Source of the DNA: Riemerella anatipestifer
GTDB taxonomy: Bacteria > Bacteroidota > Bacteroidia > Flavobacteriales > Weeksellaceae
NCBI RefSeq assembly: GCF_009670965.2
Contig: NZ_CP073240.1
Location: 1 to 37,356, forward strand
Direction: 5' to 3'
DNA length: 37,356 nucleotides
Under the pieces are notes generated by a model. The model did not search any database, was not told where the DNA came from, and was given only the letters and a program-made list of their open reading frames with translations. How positions within the stretch are numbered: the first letter of the stretch is position 1; each line of letters opens with the position of its first letter. A program made the translations under genes and the position numbers. Positions 1 through 9,192 of the stretch are shown here, in pieces.

Positions 1-450
1 ATGCTAAAACTTTACAAAGAAATTAATGGAGTTCTTCATTATTGGGAAACTTGGGATGAAGATGACAAAACAGGTCTTGTTCATTGGGGAACTGTTGGAG
101 AAAATGGAGAGCAAAAAAAAGTAAAATCCACACTTTTAAAAAATTTTCATAAAATAATTCAACAGGAAATTAATGAGAAGATTAATGAAGGTTATGAGCA
201 AATAGACGAAGATGATTTAAAATTTCTAATAATTGAATATAAACTAAATTCTGACTTTGGAAATGAAGAAGACTTGGAAAAACGGCACAGACTTGAAGCC
301 AAAATGAATGAAGATTTGGGATGGAACCTATCATTGGGTAATTGGTTATTTTCTCACGGAAGAAGAGGCCAGGGGAACACAGGTTCACGATGCAGTAATT
401 CCAAATCCCCGCATGGTGTTCATTTCACCTACAATTTACAAAGTACTTCC
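1..450 (+). pseudogene. WGR-domain protein fragment fused to DHFR
   Basis: The frame opens with ATG at the first base of the window, so the gene could begin earlier. Residues 1-40 (LYKEINGVLHYWETW, then VHWGTVGENG) resemble a WGR domain, a small fold named for its Trp-Gly-Arg motif; here the central motif reads W-G-T. Charged, helix-rich sequence follows to about residue 118. From about residue 119 (HGRRGQGNTGSRCSNSKS) the composition changes to low-complexity, non-domain-like sequence, and the frame then runs without a stop into a complete dihydrofolate reductase. I infer that a WGR-protein gene lost its 3' end and was joined by recombination to DNA upstream of the reductase. The function of the fragment is unknown. 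Confidence 0.55.
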
Positions 451-954
451 ATGAAAGTAGCATTGATTGTTGCTGTTGATCAGCAATTCGGTATTGGAAA
501 GAACAATGATTTGATGTGGCATTTGCCTGCAGATATGAAATTTTTCAAAGAAACAACCACGGGACATATTGTGGTTACAGGTAGAAAAAACTACGATTCC
601 ATTCCGGAACGTTTTCGGCCGTTGCCCAACCGCGAGAATGCGGTCTTAACACGCAATACCGAATATCATGCTCCTGGAGCAGTTGTTTTTTCTTCCTTGG
701 AATCCTGTTTGGATCATTATAAAAATGAAGTGGAACGAACCGTTTTCATAATTGGAGGCGGACAAATTTACCGAGAAGCTTTAGCGCTTGATTGTGTTCA
801 AGAGATGTTTATTACCCATGTGCAGGGCGAATTTGGTGCAGATACCTTCTTCCCGAAATTCGAAGCTGTCGCTTGGAATGTTGAAACGGTAGCAACCCAA
901 GTAGTGGATGAGAAAAATGCCTATGCGTTTGAAGTGAAAAGGTATTGGAGGTAA
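451..954 (+). CDS. dihydrofolate reductase (trimethoprim target or DfrA-like)
   Basis: This encodes a 167-residue DHFR, which reduces dihydrofolate to tetrahydrofolate with NADPH in the cytoplasm. Visible family features are MKVALIVAVDQQFGIGKNND at the N terminus, WHLPADMKFFK with the folate-binding region, TGRKNYDSIP for the cofactor loop, and FIIGGGQIYREAL with the Gly-Gly pair of the cofactor site. ATG 451 is chosen because the family N terminus starts exactly there and the length is normal; the frame is open upstream into a WGR-like fragment. It may be a chromosomal-type folA or a mobile trimethoprim-resistance allele, and the sequence alone does not decide. It lies just outside the cassette array, with no attC-like site after it. 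Confidence 0.82.
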   Translation: MKVALIVAVDQQFGIGKNNDLMWHLPADMKFFKETTTGHIVVTGRKNYDSIPERFRPLPNRENAVLTRNTEYHAPGAVVFSSLESCLDHYKNEVERTVFIIGGGQIYREALALDCVQEMFITHVQGEFGADTFFPKFEAVAWNVETVATQVVDEKNAYAFEVKRYWR

Positions 955-1002
955 CGTGATTACTTGATGAGAAATAAGAAATCATTGTCTACCTACTTTC
1001 GT

Positions 1003-1010
1003 TATATTTG
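1003..1010 (+). promoter_or_regulatory. possible Bacteroidetes -7 promoter box before the first cassette
   Basis: TATATTTG matches the Bacteroidetes -7 consensus TAnnTTTG and lies 79 bp before the GTT that opens the aadS cassette. A TTG at 985-987 is the nearest -33 candidate, but its 15-bp spacing is shorter than usual. If real, it would sit where the common promoter Pc sits in an integron. Confidence 0.4.
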
Positions 1011-1088
1011 ATCAAATAAAGAAACAAACCTGCACAAAAACATCAAGTATTATGCTGTTTTGTACAGAAAAGCCGTATCAATAAATAA

Positions 1089-1098
1089 GTTGTACGAC
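1089..1098 (+). other. 5' boundary of the aadS cassette, possible attI side
   Basis: GTTGTACGAC is the exact reverse complement of GTCGTACAAC at 1990-1999, so this is the R' box of the first recognisable cassette. The DNA to its left (955-1088) does not form an attC-like right half and contains no gene. That makes it either an attI-type primary site or a deletion junction. No integrase gene is visible nearby. Confidence 0.5.
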
Positions 1099-1121
1099 AT
1101 AGTAAAACCGAACCAAACAAA

Positions 1122-1985
1122 ATGAAAGTCAGAGAAGAAAAGTTAAGAACAATTATAGAATGGTCGGAGAAAAACGAAGATGTAAGAGTTCTTCTTCTGA
1201 CAAGTTCACTTGTAAATCCTTTAGCACTTGTTGACGAATTTAGTGATTTAGACATTGAATTTGTTTTTGAGGATAATACAAATTACATTTCAGACAAAAG
1301 CTGGACGCTTAAATTCGGAAATCCAATTGCTATGATTGAAGAAGACGAAAGTTGTTTTAACCATAAACACGCAATGAAAATGCTACTTTATGAAGACGGT
1401 GTGAAAGTAGATTTTAAACTTTACAGCAAATCAAAATTTATAAAGGAAACGCAAGAGAAAGAATTACCAGAAGATTGGGATATTGGTTATAAAATTTTAA
1501 TTGATAAAGATGGTATTACAAAGCAAATGCTGAAACCAACTTATCAAATTTCCATTATCAAAAAACCGTCTGAAAAAGAGTTTCAAAATCTAATAAACGA
1601 TTTTTGGTGGGACACAACTTACGTGGCAAAGTGTCTTGTGAGAGATGAAATATTCTATGCGAAATTTATGTCGGAAACCGTTATTCGCACAGAATATTTA
1701 ATTCCTTTAATTGAATGGCACATTGCAAGTGAACACAATTGGAACATAACGACCAATAAATATGGACGACTTTTCAAAAAGTATCTTAACCAGGAAATGT
1801 GGGCTAAAACAGAACAAACATTTTCAGGGAGCGATATAAAGGAAAATTGGACTGCTCTATTTTCAATGACTGATTTAGTTTCAGAAATAGGAACTGAATT
1901 GTCAAAAAAATTAGAGTACAAATACCCGGATAAATTAGAAAATGACATACGAAAATATTTAGCTGGACTAAAACCCAAAACATAA
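1122..1985 (+). CDS. aadS: aminoglycoside 6-adenylyltransferase, AadS (streptomycin)
   Basis: This 287-residue protein is a nucleotidyltransferase of the ANT(6) group that adenylylates streptomycin in the cytoplasm. The nucleotidyltransferase motif SDLDIEF (residues 41-47) carries the metal-binding Asp42 and Asp44, preceded by the SSLVNP loop. WWDTTYVAK and the C-terminal helical region match ANT(6) enzymes, and size and sequence agree with AadS as known from Bacteroides and flavobacteria. ATG 1122 is 32 bp inside the cassette (boundary at 1089/1090), an arrangement typical of a promoterless integron cassette. An attC-like site begins 5 bp after the stop. Confidence 0.88.
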   Translation: MKVREEKLRTIIEWSEKNEDVRVLLLTSSLVNPLALVDEFSDLDIEFVFEDNTNYISDKSWTLKFGNPIAMIEEDESCFNHKHAMKMLLYEDGVKVDFKLYSKSKFIKETQEKELPEDWDIGYKILIDKDGITKQMLKPTYQISIIKKPSEKEFQNLINDFWWDTTYVAKCLVRDEIFYAKFMSETVIRTEYLIPLIEWHIASEHNWNITTNKYGRLFKKYLNQEMWAKTEQTFSGSDIKENWTALFSMTDLVSEIGTELSKKLEYKYPDKLENDIRKYLAGLKPKT

Positions 1986-1989
1986 CTAC

Positions 1990-2124
1990 GTCGTACAACA
2001 TCGTATTGGCAATAGGCGGGCTGAACGGCTTCGTATCAACGGAAGTGCAAAATTCAACTTCTGTTCTTCGATTAAAGTTCAGTGCTAAAAATCCCGCCCA
2101 TCGCCAATACGCGGCACGTTGCAC
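1990..2124 (+). repeat. attC-like site 1 (end of aadS cassette)
   Basis: R'' GTCGTACAAC (1990-1999) pairs with the cassette start at 1089. The left arm CGTATTGGCAATAGGCGGG pairs with the right arm CCCGCCCATCGCCAATACG, and the site ends in GTTGCAC (from 2118), which opens the next cassette. The spacer holds the motif AGTGCTAAAA that recurs in other sites. Confidence 0.82.
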
Positions 2125-2594
2125 GCTACACTACTGAAAATCACTCTGTTGAAATAAAGTTAAATCTTAGCGTTATAAAAGAAACTGAATCCAAACCGAA
2201 CGAGGAGTCTGTTGAAAGGTTTGAATTCATTTTCTATTTTTTGTATTACGGAATAGAATTGACTTTTATCCGCAGTGAATTTTCATTAGCGTAGCGTACA
2301 ACGCAACAGACTCCGAATTGATTTTACCAACTTAGTATGAAAAGCTGAATTGAAAATAGGGAAGAGTTGAATTTGAAAAACTGGAATTGAATTTAGAAAA
2401 CTGAAATTTAGCCTGTGCGAATATATCATATTGTGAATACCAAATAGAAACTGAAACGAAAGTCCAGCGTGCAACACGGGTTTTGCAAAAAAGCGGGAGC
2501 GGTTTCATTTGGACATAATGAAATTTTTATTACCTTTGTGTAGTTGGGGTAATGTTAGTGGTTTTTTAGTCCGCTTCTTCGCAAAGCCCCACCA
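2119..2594 (+). other. short cassette without a convincing gene
   Basis: The cassette starts GTTGCACGCT (2118) and ends AGCGTGCAAC (2466-2475), an exact complement. Open frames inside it are short, begin in the flanking palindromes and look like no known family, so I call no gene. A second R''-like box, GTAGCGTACAAC (2290-2301), matches the start at 11 of 12 positions and is followed by CAACAGACTCC (2304-2314), the reverse complement of 2204-2214. This may be the remnant of an older attC inside the cassette. Confidence 0.55.
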
Positions 2595-2601
2595 TTATGT
2601 G
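2466..2601 (+). repeat. attC-like site 2
   Basis: R'' is AGCGTGCAAC. The left arm GGGTTTTGCAAAAAAGCGGG pairs imperfectly with the right arm CCGCTTCTTCGCAAAGCCCC. The right R box reads ATTATGTGAA (2594-2603), whereas every other site has GTT here, so the G next to the crossover point is changed to A. Confidence 0.78.
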
Positions 2602-2661
2602 AAAGAATAAAACGGCACCTCCAAAAAGAAAGTGCCGTTTCGAAATTAAATTTATAAATTC

Positions 2662-3888
2662 TCAATCCACTACTTCTGAAACAGTTGATTTTTCTATTAG
2701 AAAAATTCCGTCAAAAGCTTCTTCTATTTCAGTTTTTAGGCACATCGAATCAAATCGAATCTTATTACAATTTTTTAATTCCGTACTTCTGTTCATTAGT
2801 AAACAGCATTCTTTTCCTCCAAATTCTTGCATAATAAATTCAACAGAATCCGACTCTGGAAAATCAAGTGGAAATTTATCAACCCTAAAGCCAAATTGAT
2901 AATCATTATCAGGATACAATGCCGCAGTTTCTCCACGTAGATTAGTTATTGCAAATGCTTTATATTTTTCTCCAAAAGTCATCGAAAGTCTTTGCCCCAT
3001 TGGATAACAACTAATAAATCCATCAAAATCTACCGGAGTTTTTTGAATGTGAGCATTGTGGGCAACCAAAATAATCTTTTTACCAAGTGAATTTTTCAAA
3101 AACCAATCAATGCTTTCTGCCATATACTGGTCTTTTGCTCCCATATCTCCTTCAATTCCCCTTTCAGTAATGAAACTTTCCATAGCATCAGCATTATAAT
3201 TCATATAAATCAAGCCTTTAACTTGATGAACTATCGATTGAAATTCTAAACTTTCTAATTTTGGTTGAAGAGTAATCAAACGAATGTAAACTTTTAATAG
3301 CAATGCTTTTAATTCATTATGTTCAGCTTCATCAAAAAGCGATAAATTTAACGCAAGCTGAGAAGTCGAATAGAAATCAAATTTCTCAGCAAGATTTAAA
3401 ATCTTCTGTAAGACATCAGAAGAAACGATTGAAAGTCTTTGCAAATAATCAGATACAATACGAAAGTTTGGAAAATAAGAACCTCCATTTTTAGGAATAT
3501 CCACACCTAAAAAGGTAATTTGATTATTATTGTCTTGATTATACCGACGAAGCCATAGCAAAGTATCTTTAAACTCATTTGGATAATAAAAGTGTGACAG
3601 TAACTTATCCAAATCGTCGAATGGAATTTGTGATTTTATCCACTTATCAACTTCTAATCCTTCAGAAAAACCAAACTCAAATGCCAAGGTGTCAAAATCA
3701 CATTCAGTTACTAAAAACTCAATAACTTGATGCCTGAATGTAAAAAACTCTTTTATGAAATGTGCGTTTTCGCCTAAACCAACAATTGTAGAAGAATCAA
3801 AATATTCTCGAAATCGAAAAAGACTTTGTTTTATGGATGTATTATTTTCCGAATTAAACGGAAAAGTTAAGGGTTTTATATTTTTCAT
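2662..3888 (-). CDS. ere(D): erythromycin esterase (Ere family, probably EreD)
   Basis: This 408-residue protein is of the erythromycin esterase family, which hydrolyses the macrolactone ring of 14-membered macrolides. Family residues seen: GLGENAHF (Glu40, His43), LAFEFGFSEG (Glu71), and VAHNAHI (His277, His280), matching the catalytic and metal-site pattern of EreA/EreB. There is no signal peptide, so it acts in the cytoplasm. It lies reversed in its cassette, which runs from 2594 to 4228, and so needs its own promoter; a -7 box is at 4026-4019. The leader between promoter and start has a short ORF and strong stems. The assignment to Ere(D), known from Riemerella, is by context and recall; the family is secure and the subtype less so. 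Confidence 0.8.
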   Translation of the reverse strand: MKNIKPLTFPFNSENNTSIKQSLFRFREYFDSSTIVGLGENAHFIKEFFTFRHQVIEFLVTECDFDTLAFEFGFSEGLEVDKWIKSQIPFDDLDKLLSHFYYPNEFKDTLLWLRRYNQDNNNQITFLGVDIPKNGGSYFPNFRIVSDYLQRLSIVSSDVLQKILNLAEKFDFYSTSQLALNLSLFDEAEHNELKALLLKVYIRLITLQPKLESLEFQSIVHQVKGLIYMNYNADAMESFITERGIEGDMGAKDQYMAESIDWFLKNSLGKKIILVAHNAHIQKTPVDFDGFISCYPMGQRLSMTFGEKYKAFAITNLRGETAALYPDNDYQFGFRVDKFPLDFPESDSVEFIMQEFGGKECCLLMNRSTELKNCNKIRFDSMCLKTEIEEAFDGIFLIEKSTVSEVVD

Positions 3889-4026
3889 TATTACCTTATT
3901 TTAAATTAAAAATTAACGTACCAAATAGCAACCGTCTCAAAAAGACGATTTAATAATTTACTTTAATTTTTAATTACCAAGGCTTGCTGAAATACATAAA
4001 ATGTGAATTATTTGAATACAAAGATA
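3889..4026 (-). promoter_or_regulatory. ere promoter and structured leader (possible attenuator)
   Basis: On the minus strand TATCTTTG (4026-4019) is a textbook -7 box, giving a leader of about 125 nt before ATG 3888. The leader contains an 8-codon ORF (3997-3974). Its stop codon overlaps the first arm of a perfect 13-bp inverted repeat (3963-3975 with 3904-3916). Between the arms is a small hairpin, CGTCT/AGACG (3933-3947). The second arm ends 16 nt before the ere start. This layout resembles translational attenuators of macrolide-resistance genes; regulation itself is inferred. Confidence 0.6.
3974..3997 (-). CDS. putative leader peptide MYFSKPW upstream of ere
   Basis: A seven-residue ORF (ATG TAT TTC AGC AAG CCT TGG TAA) begins about 15 nt after the predicted transcription start. 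A ribosome stalled on it would cover the first arm of the 13-bp inverted repeat. The peptide matches none of the macrolide-stalling motifs I know (for example MRLR or IFVI), so the role rests on position only. Confidence 0.4.
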   Translation of the reverse strand: MYFSKPW

Positions 4027-4037
4027 CTAAAAATTCC

Positions 4038-4237
4038 TTCACATAACATCGCATTGGCAAAATGGCAGGTTAAGTGCTAAATTGAAAGTTTCTGCATTTT
4101 ATTCCGCCGAATGTGTTCCACATTCGCTTTTTATTTGTAAGTTAGCTCTGTGGAAACACATCGGCTACGTTCTCGCTAAATTGAACTTTTTGTCCAATTT
4201 ATCCGCCACTTCGCCAATGCGTTTCCCGTTATGTGCC
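4038..4237 (+). repeat. attC-like site 3 (end of ere cassette, long spacer)
   Basis: R'' TTCACATAAC complements the cassette start ATTATGTGAA except for its altered first base. GCATTGGC on the left pairs with GCCAATGC on the right, and the site ends in GTTATGTGCC (4228-4237). At 200 bp it is among the longest sites. The spacer holds a nested inverted repeat, CCGAATGTGTTCCACA (from 4107) with TGTGGAAACACATCGG. Confidence 0.8.
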
Positions 4238-4245
4238 ATTTTTGA

Positions 4246-5412
<1,167 letters not shown>

Positions 5413-5425
5413 AATGGAATAAAAC

Positions 5426-5563
5426 GGCACATAACAAACAAATTGGCAATAGAGCCGGTGAAGTACTTCTATTGAACTTTTGTGCAATGTTGAAGATTAG
5501 TAATTCTATTCAACATTTGTGCTAAAAGTCGGCTCCATCGCCAATTTGCCAAACGTTAGTGGC
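5426..5563 (+). repeat. attC-like site 4 (end of tet(X) copy 1 cassette)
   Basis: R'' GGCACATAAC exactly complements the cassette start GTTATGTGCC. Left arm AAATTGGCAATAGAGCCGG, right arm CGGCTCCATCGCCAATTT. Four unpaired bases follow AAC on the left against seven before GTT on the right, an asymmetry typical of folded attC sites. The site ends in GTTAGTGGC (5555-5563). Confidence 0.86.
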
Positions 5564-5671
5564 AATGGCAGAACAACCGTACCCCTGAAATTAAACGGCT
5601 GAAAAATAACAACCTGACACAGAAAAAAATAATAAAAATCTACCACACAGGATTTTTTTGCAGTACAAAAT

Positions 5672-6832
5672 TCAACCTTGCTTCAACACCTTTTTCCTTT
5701 TAAAATACAAAGCTACATAAGACAAAACCGCACAAACAAGTCCAATCCAAATCATAGCCCAAATTGCACCCGAACATTGGGACAACGTTCCTTCTTCAAT
5801 AAGCAGAATTCGGAATGCCTGTAAGAAATGTGTAAGCGGAATCACGTTTGCAACAGCCACAACCCAATCGGGCATTTGCGAAAGCGGCCACGTAAATCCA
5901 CTCAAAATAAAACTCGGAGTGGCTATTACCATCAATATTTCGGTTGCTTTGAGCTGACTCGGAATCAATATGCTTACCAATATCCCGATAAAACATACCG
6001 ACAACACGAAAATTCCCGCTACAAAGGTCAAAGCACCTAGATTTTCATAAAACGGAATCCTGAACCAAAACGTAAACAGATAATACAAGAACCAAATACC
6101 GAAGCTCATTATCAGATACGGAATTATCTTAATTGCCATTATTTTGAGTAGGGATTTGTTTTCCGAAACCAAAGTTCTGAACGTTCCGTTTTCGTATTCC
6201 GAGGCAAACGACAAAGCCAAGCCTAACAGCAAAACCTGTTGCAAAACCGTAGCCAAAATGCCGGGCCACAAAAAGTACATATAGTTCGTGCTTCGGTTGT
6301 ATTTTTTGATAAACGTGGTTTTGAACGGCTCATATTGCGACATTGCCACACTTTCAGGCATTCCTTGTTTTTTAAGAGCTTCAATCTGAACTCCCGCTTT
6401 AAGTGTTCCTAAACAAATCTGAATGGCAGTCGAAGCATAATTGGCTGTTAAAACATTCGAAGTATTTACAATGGTAAGCACTTCGGGATACTTTTTGGTC
6501 ATAACCTGCTTTTCAAAATCTTTCGGAATAATCACAACTGCAGGAATGTTATCGTTTTCCGCTACAATTTTAGCTAAATCGTTCTGGTCATAACGGATAA
6601 AAGCCACGTTCAGAACCTCATTATCCTGCATCATTTCAATAGCTTTTCGGCTCATCTGACTTTGGTCTTCATCAACCACCACAACAGGCAAATCGGTAAC
6701 TTTTCCTTTCTGGTAAACAAAGCCCAAAAGTATTCCGTACATAATCGGAGCCCCAATAAAAAGCAACCGAAGCACACTGTTATCCCAAAACAAACGGAAT
6801 TCCCTTTTTATAAGCGAAAAAAAGTTTTTCAT
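5672..6832 (-). CDS. ABC-2 type transporter permease
   Basis: This 386-residue inner-membrane protein has the ABC-2 permease layout: one N-terminal membrane segment (about residues 20-40, LLFIGAPIMYGILLGFVY), a large extracytoplasmic domain (about 45-180), then five or so C-terminal membrane segments including GILATVLQQVLLLGLALSFA and the conserved SGFTWPLSQMP region. It is the last gene of a MarR-TolC-HlyD-permease operon, 7 bp after the HlyD gene. Related operons usually carry a second permease and an ATPase; neither is here. The cassette boundary lies about 116 bp beyond the stop, so the operon may have been trimmed or may borrow an ATPase. Substrate unknown. Confidence 0.8.
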   Translation of the reverse strand: MKNFFSLIKREFRLFWDNSVLRLLFIGAPIMYGILLGFVYQKGKVTDLPVVVVDEDQSQMSRKAIEMMQDNEVLNVAFIRYDQNDLAKIVAENDNIPAVVIIPKDFEKQVMTKKYPEVLTIVNTSNVLTANYASTAIQICLGTLKAGVQIEALKKQGMPESVAMSQYEPFKTTFIKKYNRSTNYMYFLWPGILATVLQQVLLLGLALSFASEYENGTFRTLVSENKSLLKIMAIKIIPYLIMSFGIWFLYYLFTFWFRIPFYENLGALTFVAGIFVLSVCFIGILVSILIPSQLKATEILMVIATPSFILSGFTWPLSQMPDWVVAVANVIPLTHFLQAFRILLIEEGTLSQCSGAIWAMIWIGLVCAVLSYVALYFKRKKVLKQG

Positions 6833-6839
6833 TTGATTT

Positions 6840-7799
6840 TTATTTTAACAGTTCTAAAGTAACCGTAGTTTTCGTAAACAAATCTTTGGTCTGACTGATA
6901 TCAACCGGACTGATTTTTATCTCAAAAAGACTCTCCTGAATTTCGTAATCGGGATAAGCCGTTGCAATATTTGCATAAGCTCCCAAAGCCTTAACCGAAA
7001 TTACTTTTCCCTTAACCTGACTTTTGTTATAGACTATATTGACAGTTACTTCCTGTCCTTTCTGAACCTTTGAAAGCTGGCTTTCGGGAATCGTAAAACG
7101 GAAATAAGTCGATTCCGAAATCGTTCCGCTAATCAAGGTATAACCGGGAAGCGCCAGCTCCCCTACTTTAAGCGTAATGGACTCTACCGTCATATCCTGT
7201 GGAGCAATGATATACCGCTCGGAATCCGCAACCGAAACCTCCTGCAAAGCTCCCAAAGCTCTTTCCTGTTGTCCAAAAGCCATTTTTTGCTGTTCGATTC
7301 TCGCTCCGTATTTCACGTCCGAAATTTCAGCCTGAACAGCCAGATACTGCGATTGAGCCCCCTGATATTTAGCGAAAGCCTCATCATACATCTGTTGAGA
7401 AACCAACGAATCTTTAAGCATATTTGACAATCGGTTAATGGATTTTTGAGCCAGTTCGTACTGTTCTTTCAATGCTTTTTGTTTGGCTTCTAGCTGTTTG
7501 AGCTGATTGTCCGTAGCTCCTTTCAAAGTCATATCATATTGGGCTTTTGCCGACTGAACCGCTCCTTCAGCCTGACTTTTTTTGGCATCGACTTCAGGAA
7601 TGTCCAAAATAGCAAGCGTATCGCCTTTCCTTACAAAATCTCCTTCCTGAATACGGATTTCAATGATTTTTCCCGGAATTTTCGATACGATTCCGATTTG
7701 CTCCCTTTCGATTTTTCCCTGAATAACCTCGGCTTTCGGCTTACCACAACCGACAGCGGAAATCACTACAACTAATAATAAATATATCTTTTTCATCAC
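6840..7799 (-). CDS. HlyD-family periplasmic adaptor lipoprotein
   Basis: This is a 319-residue membrane-fusion protein linking an inner-membrane permease to an outer-membrane TolC channel. The N terminus (KKIYLLLVVVISAVGC) is a lipoprotein signal with a Cys at the lipobox. It is followed by a biotinyl-lipoyl-like half (GKIIEIRIQEGDFVRKGDTLA), a long coiled-coil hairpin (about residues 75-185, SAKAQYDMTL through QQERALGALQ), the second lipoyl half (APQDMTVESITLKVGELA) and a beta-barrel domain. Start: two Met codons lie together, and 7799 or 7796 are equally possible. It sits 10 bp after the TolC gene and 7 bp before the permease, clearly one operon. Confidence 0.85.
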   Translation of the reverse strand: MMKKIYLLLVVVISAVGCGKPKAEVIQGKIEREQIGIVSKIPGKIIEIRIQEGDFVRKGDTLAILDIPEVDAKKSQAEGAVQSAKAQYDMTLKGATDNQLKQLEAKQKALKEQYELAQKSINRLSNMLKDSLVSQQMYDEAFAKYQGAQSQYLAVQAEISDVKYGARIEQQKMAFGQQERALGALQEVSVADSERYIIAPQDMTVESITLKVGELALPGYTLISGTISESTYFRFTIPESQLSKVQKGQEVTVNIVYNKSQVKGKVISVKALGAYANIATAYPDYEIQESLFEIKISPVDISQTKDLFTKTTVTLELLK

Positions 7800-7809
7800 T
7801 TTTAATAAG

Positions 7810-9192
7810 TTAGTTTAAAATAGTTTTGGTTAATTCTCCTGTTACGGAAAGTGTTTCTAAAGCGGACAGCCTTTGCTCTACTAAAATCTGAATTTTATTG
7901 GCTGATGCTTTAAACAAATCGTTCTCCGCTTCCAATCTTTCGGAAATGTTGATAAGCCCTTCCTGATATTGCCTTACAGCCATATTCAGATTGTTTGAAG
8001 CTACTTTTTCATGTTCCAGACCAATTTGGTATTTCTTATTCTGAACCCTGTAATCCGCCAGGTTATTTTCCAAAAGCAAAGCAAATTTCTCTTTCGCATC
8101 ATCTAATTGATTTTGCACCTGTTCCGCATTTATCTTGGCTTCGTGGATTTTGTGCTTACGTTCAAATCCGCTGAAAATCTCCCACTTCATCGAAAGTCCT
8201 ACCATCCAATTCGGACTCAACGTAAGTTCATTCATTCTTCCGTAAAGTCGGGAATTTACCATTGGAATTTCAGGTGTAATCATCGTAGCGTCAAAAAGGC
8301 TCGCATAAGTAACACCTCCGAATGCTCCCAAAACAGGAAGATAGCTCCCTTTTTCTTTCTTGACCATATAATCGGAAGCCTTCTTGAATGATTCCAAGGC
8401 TTTTAGCTCTTGTTTGTTTTCAACCGATAAATCTTCCGAAATCACATAAGGAACAAGTAAATATTCTACTTCTTTGATTTGGTTTTCGGAATATCCCGTG
8501 AGGTAATTTATTTTTTGGTAAAGGACTTTTCGTTTTCCTTCCATTTCTATCTTTTTGGATTGTAATTCGAGATTTGCCAATTTGATTTTGTCCCTGTCAT
8601 ACGGAATGGCAAGTCCTTCTTCGATAGCCCTTTCTACTCTTTTGGCTTCGGTAGCCAATCGTTTTTCGCTGTCAATCAGCAATTTTTCGACTTCGTTCAA
8701 CAAGTGTACTTGGTCAAAGGAATGAATCACTTCTTTAATTAAACTTTCTTTTTCAGCCTCGGAAAGATAAGCCGTTCCGATTCGTTTTTGCTCCAAAGCC
8801 TTTGCTCCGTTTTCAATCTGAAAACCACTAAACAAAACCGTTTTTGCCATCAGGCTACCCATCAATAAGTTTCCGTAACTGTCAAACGATTGCTTTCCGT
8901 CAAAAACCGGCTGATTGATAACCGGAATGTTTCCTGTCGGTAAATCGAGCGTTATTTTCGTATCGAAATACATGTAATTTGCCGAACCTTCTACTTTCGG
9001 AATGTATTTGTTCCAAACACTTTTCTTTTCCGTACTGATTTTTTCCACTTCCAAATCTTTGTTTCGGATAGAAGCGTTTTTGTCGATTGCTTTCTGAATT
9101 GCTTCCTGCAAAGACGGGCTCACATCAATTTGAGCCTTTCCTTCAAAAGCCAAAAGGCAGGCAAGTATAGGCAGTAATTTTTTAATTCTCAT
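7810..9192 (-). CDS. TolC-family outer membrane efflux protein
   Basis: This 460-residue outer-membrane channel carries a Sec signal peptide (KKLLPILACLLAFEGKAQ, cleavage likely after KAQ). It has two outer-membrane efflux repeats rich in long amphipathic helices, for example SLQEAIQKAIDKNASIRNKD near the N terminus and YRVQNKKYQIGLEHEKVASN followed by VRQYQEGLINISE in the second half. The last is the typical TolC R-Y-x-x-G-x-x-x-x-S element. Its ATG overlaps the MarR stop by 4 bases, so the two are translationally coupled. With the HlyD adaptor and ABC permease it would form a tripartite exporter. Confidence 0.85.
   Translation of the reverse strand: MRIKKLLPILACLLAFEGKAQIDVSPSLQEAIQKAIDKNASIRNKDLEVEKISTEKKSVWNKYIPKVEGSANYMYFDTKITLDLPTGNIPVINQPVFDGKQSFDSYGNLLMGSLMAKTVLFSGFQIENGAKALEQKRIGTAYLSEAEKESLIKEVIHSFDQVHLLNEVEKLLIDSEKRLATEAKRVERAIEEGLAIPYDRDKIKLANLELQSKKIEMEGKRKVLYQKINYLTGYSENQIKEVEYLLVPYVISEDLSVENKQELKALESFKKASDYMVKKEKGSYLPVLGAFGGVTYASLFDATMITPEIPMVNSRLYGRMNELTLSPNWMVGLSMKWEIFSGFERKHKIHEAKINAEQVQNQLDDAKEKFALLLENNLADYRVQNKKYQIGLEHEKVASNNLNMAVRQYQEGLINISERLEAENDLFKASANKIQILVEQRLSALETLSVTGELTKTILN

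Noticed and set aside
2082..2294. 70-residue frame starting in attC site 1
   Set aside because: Its start lies inside the recombination site of the previous cassette, and the sequence resembles no family.
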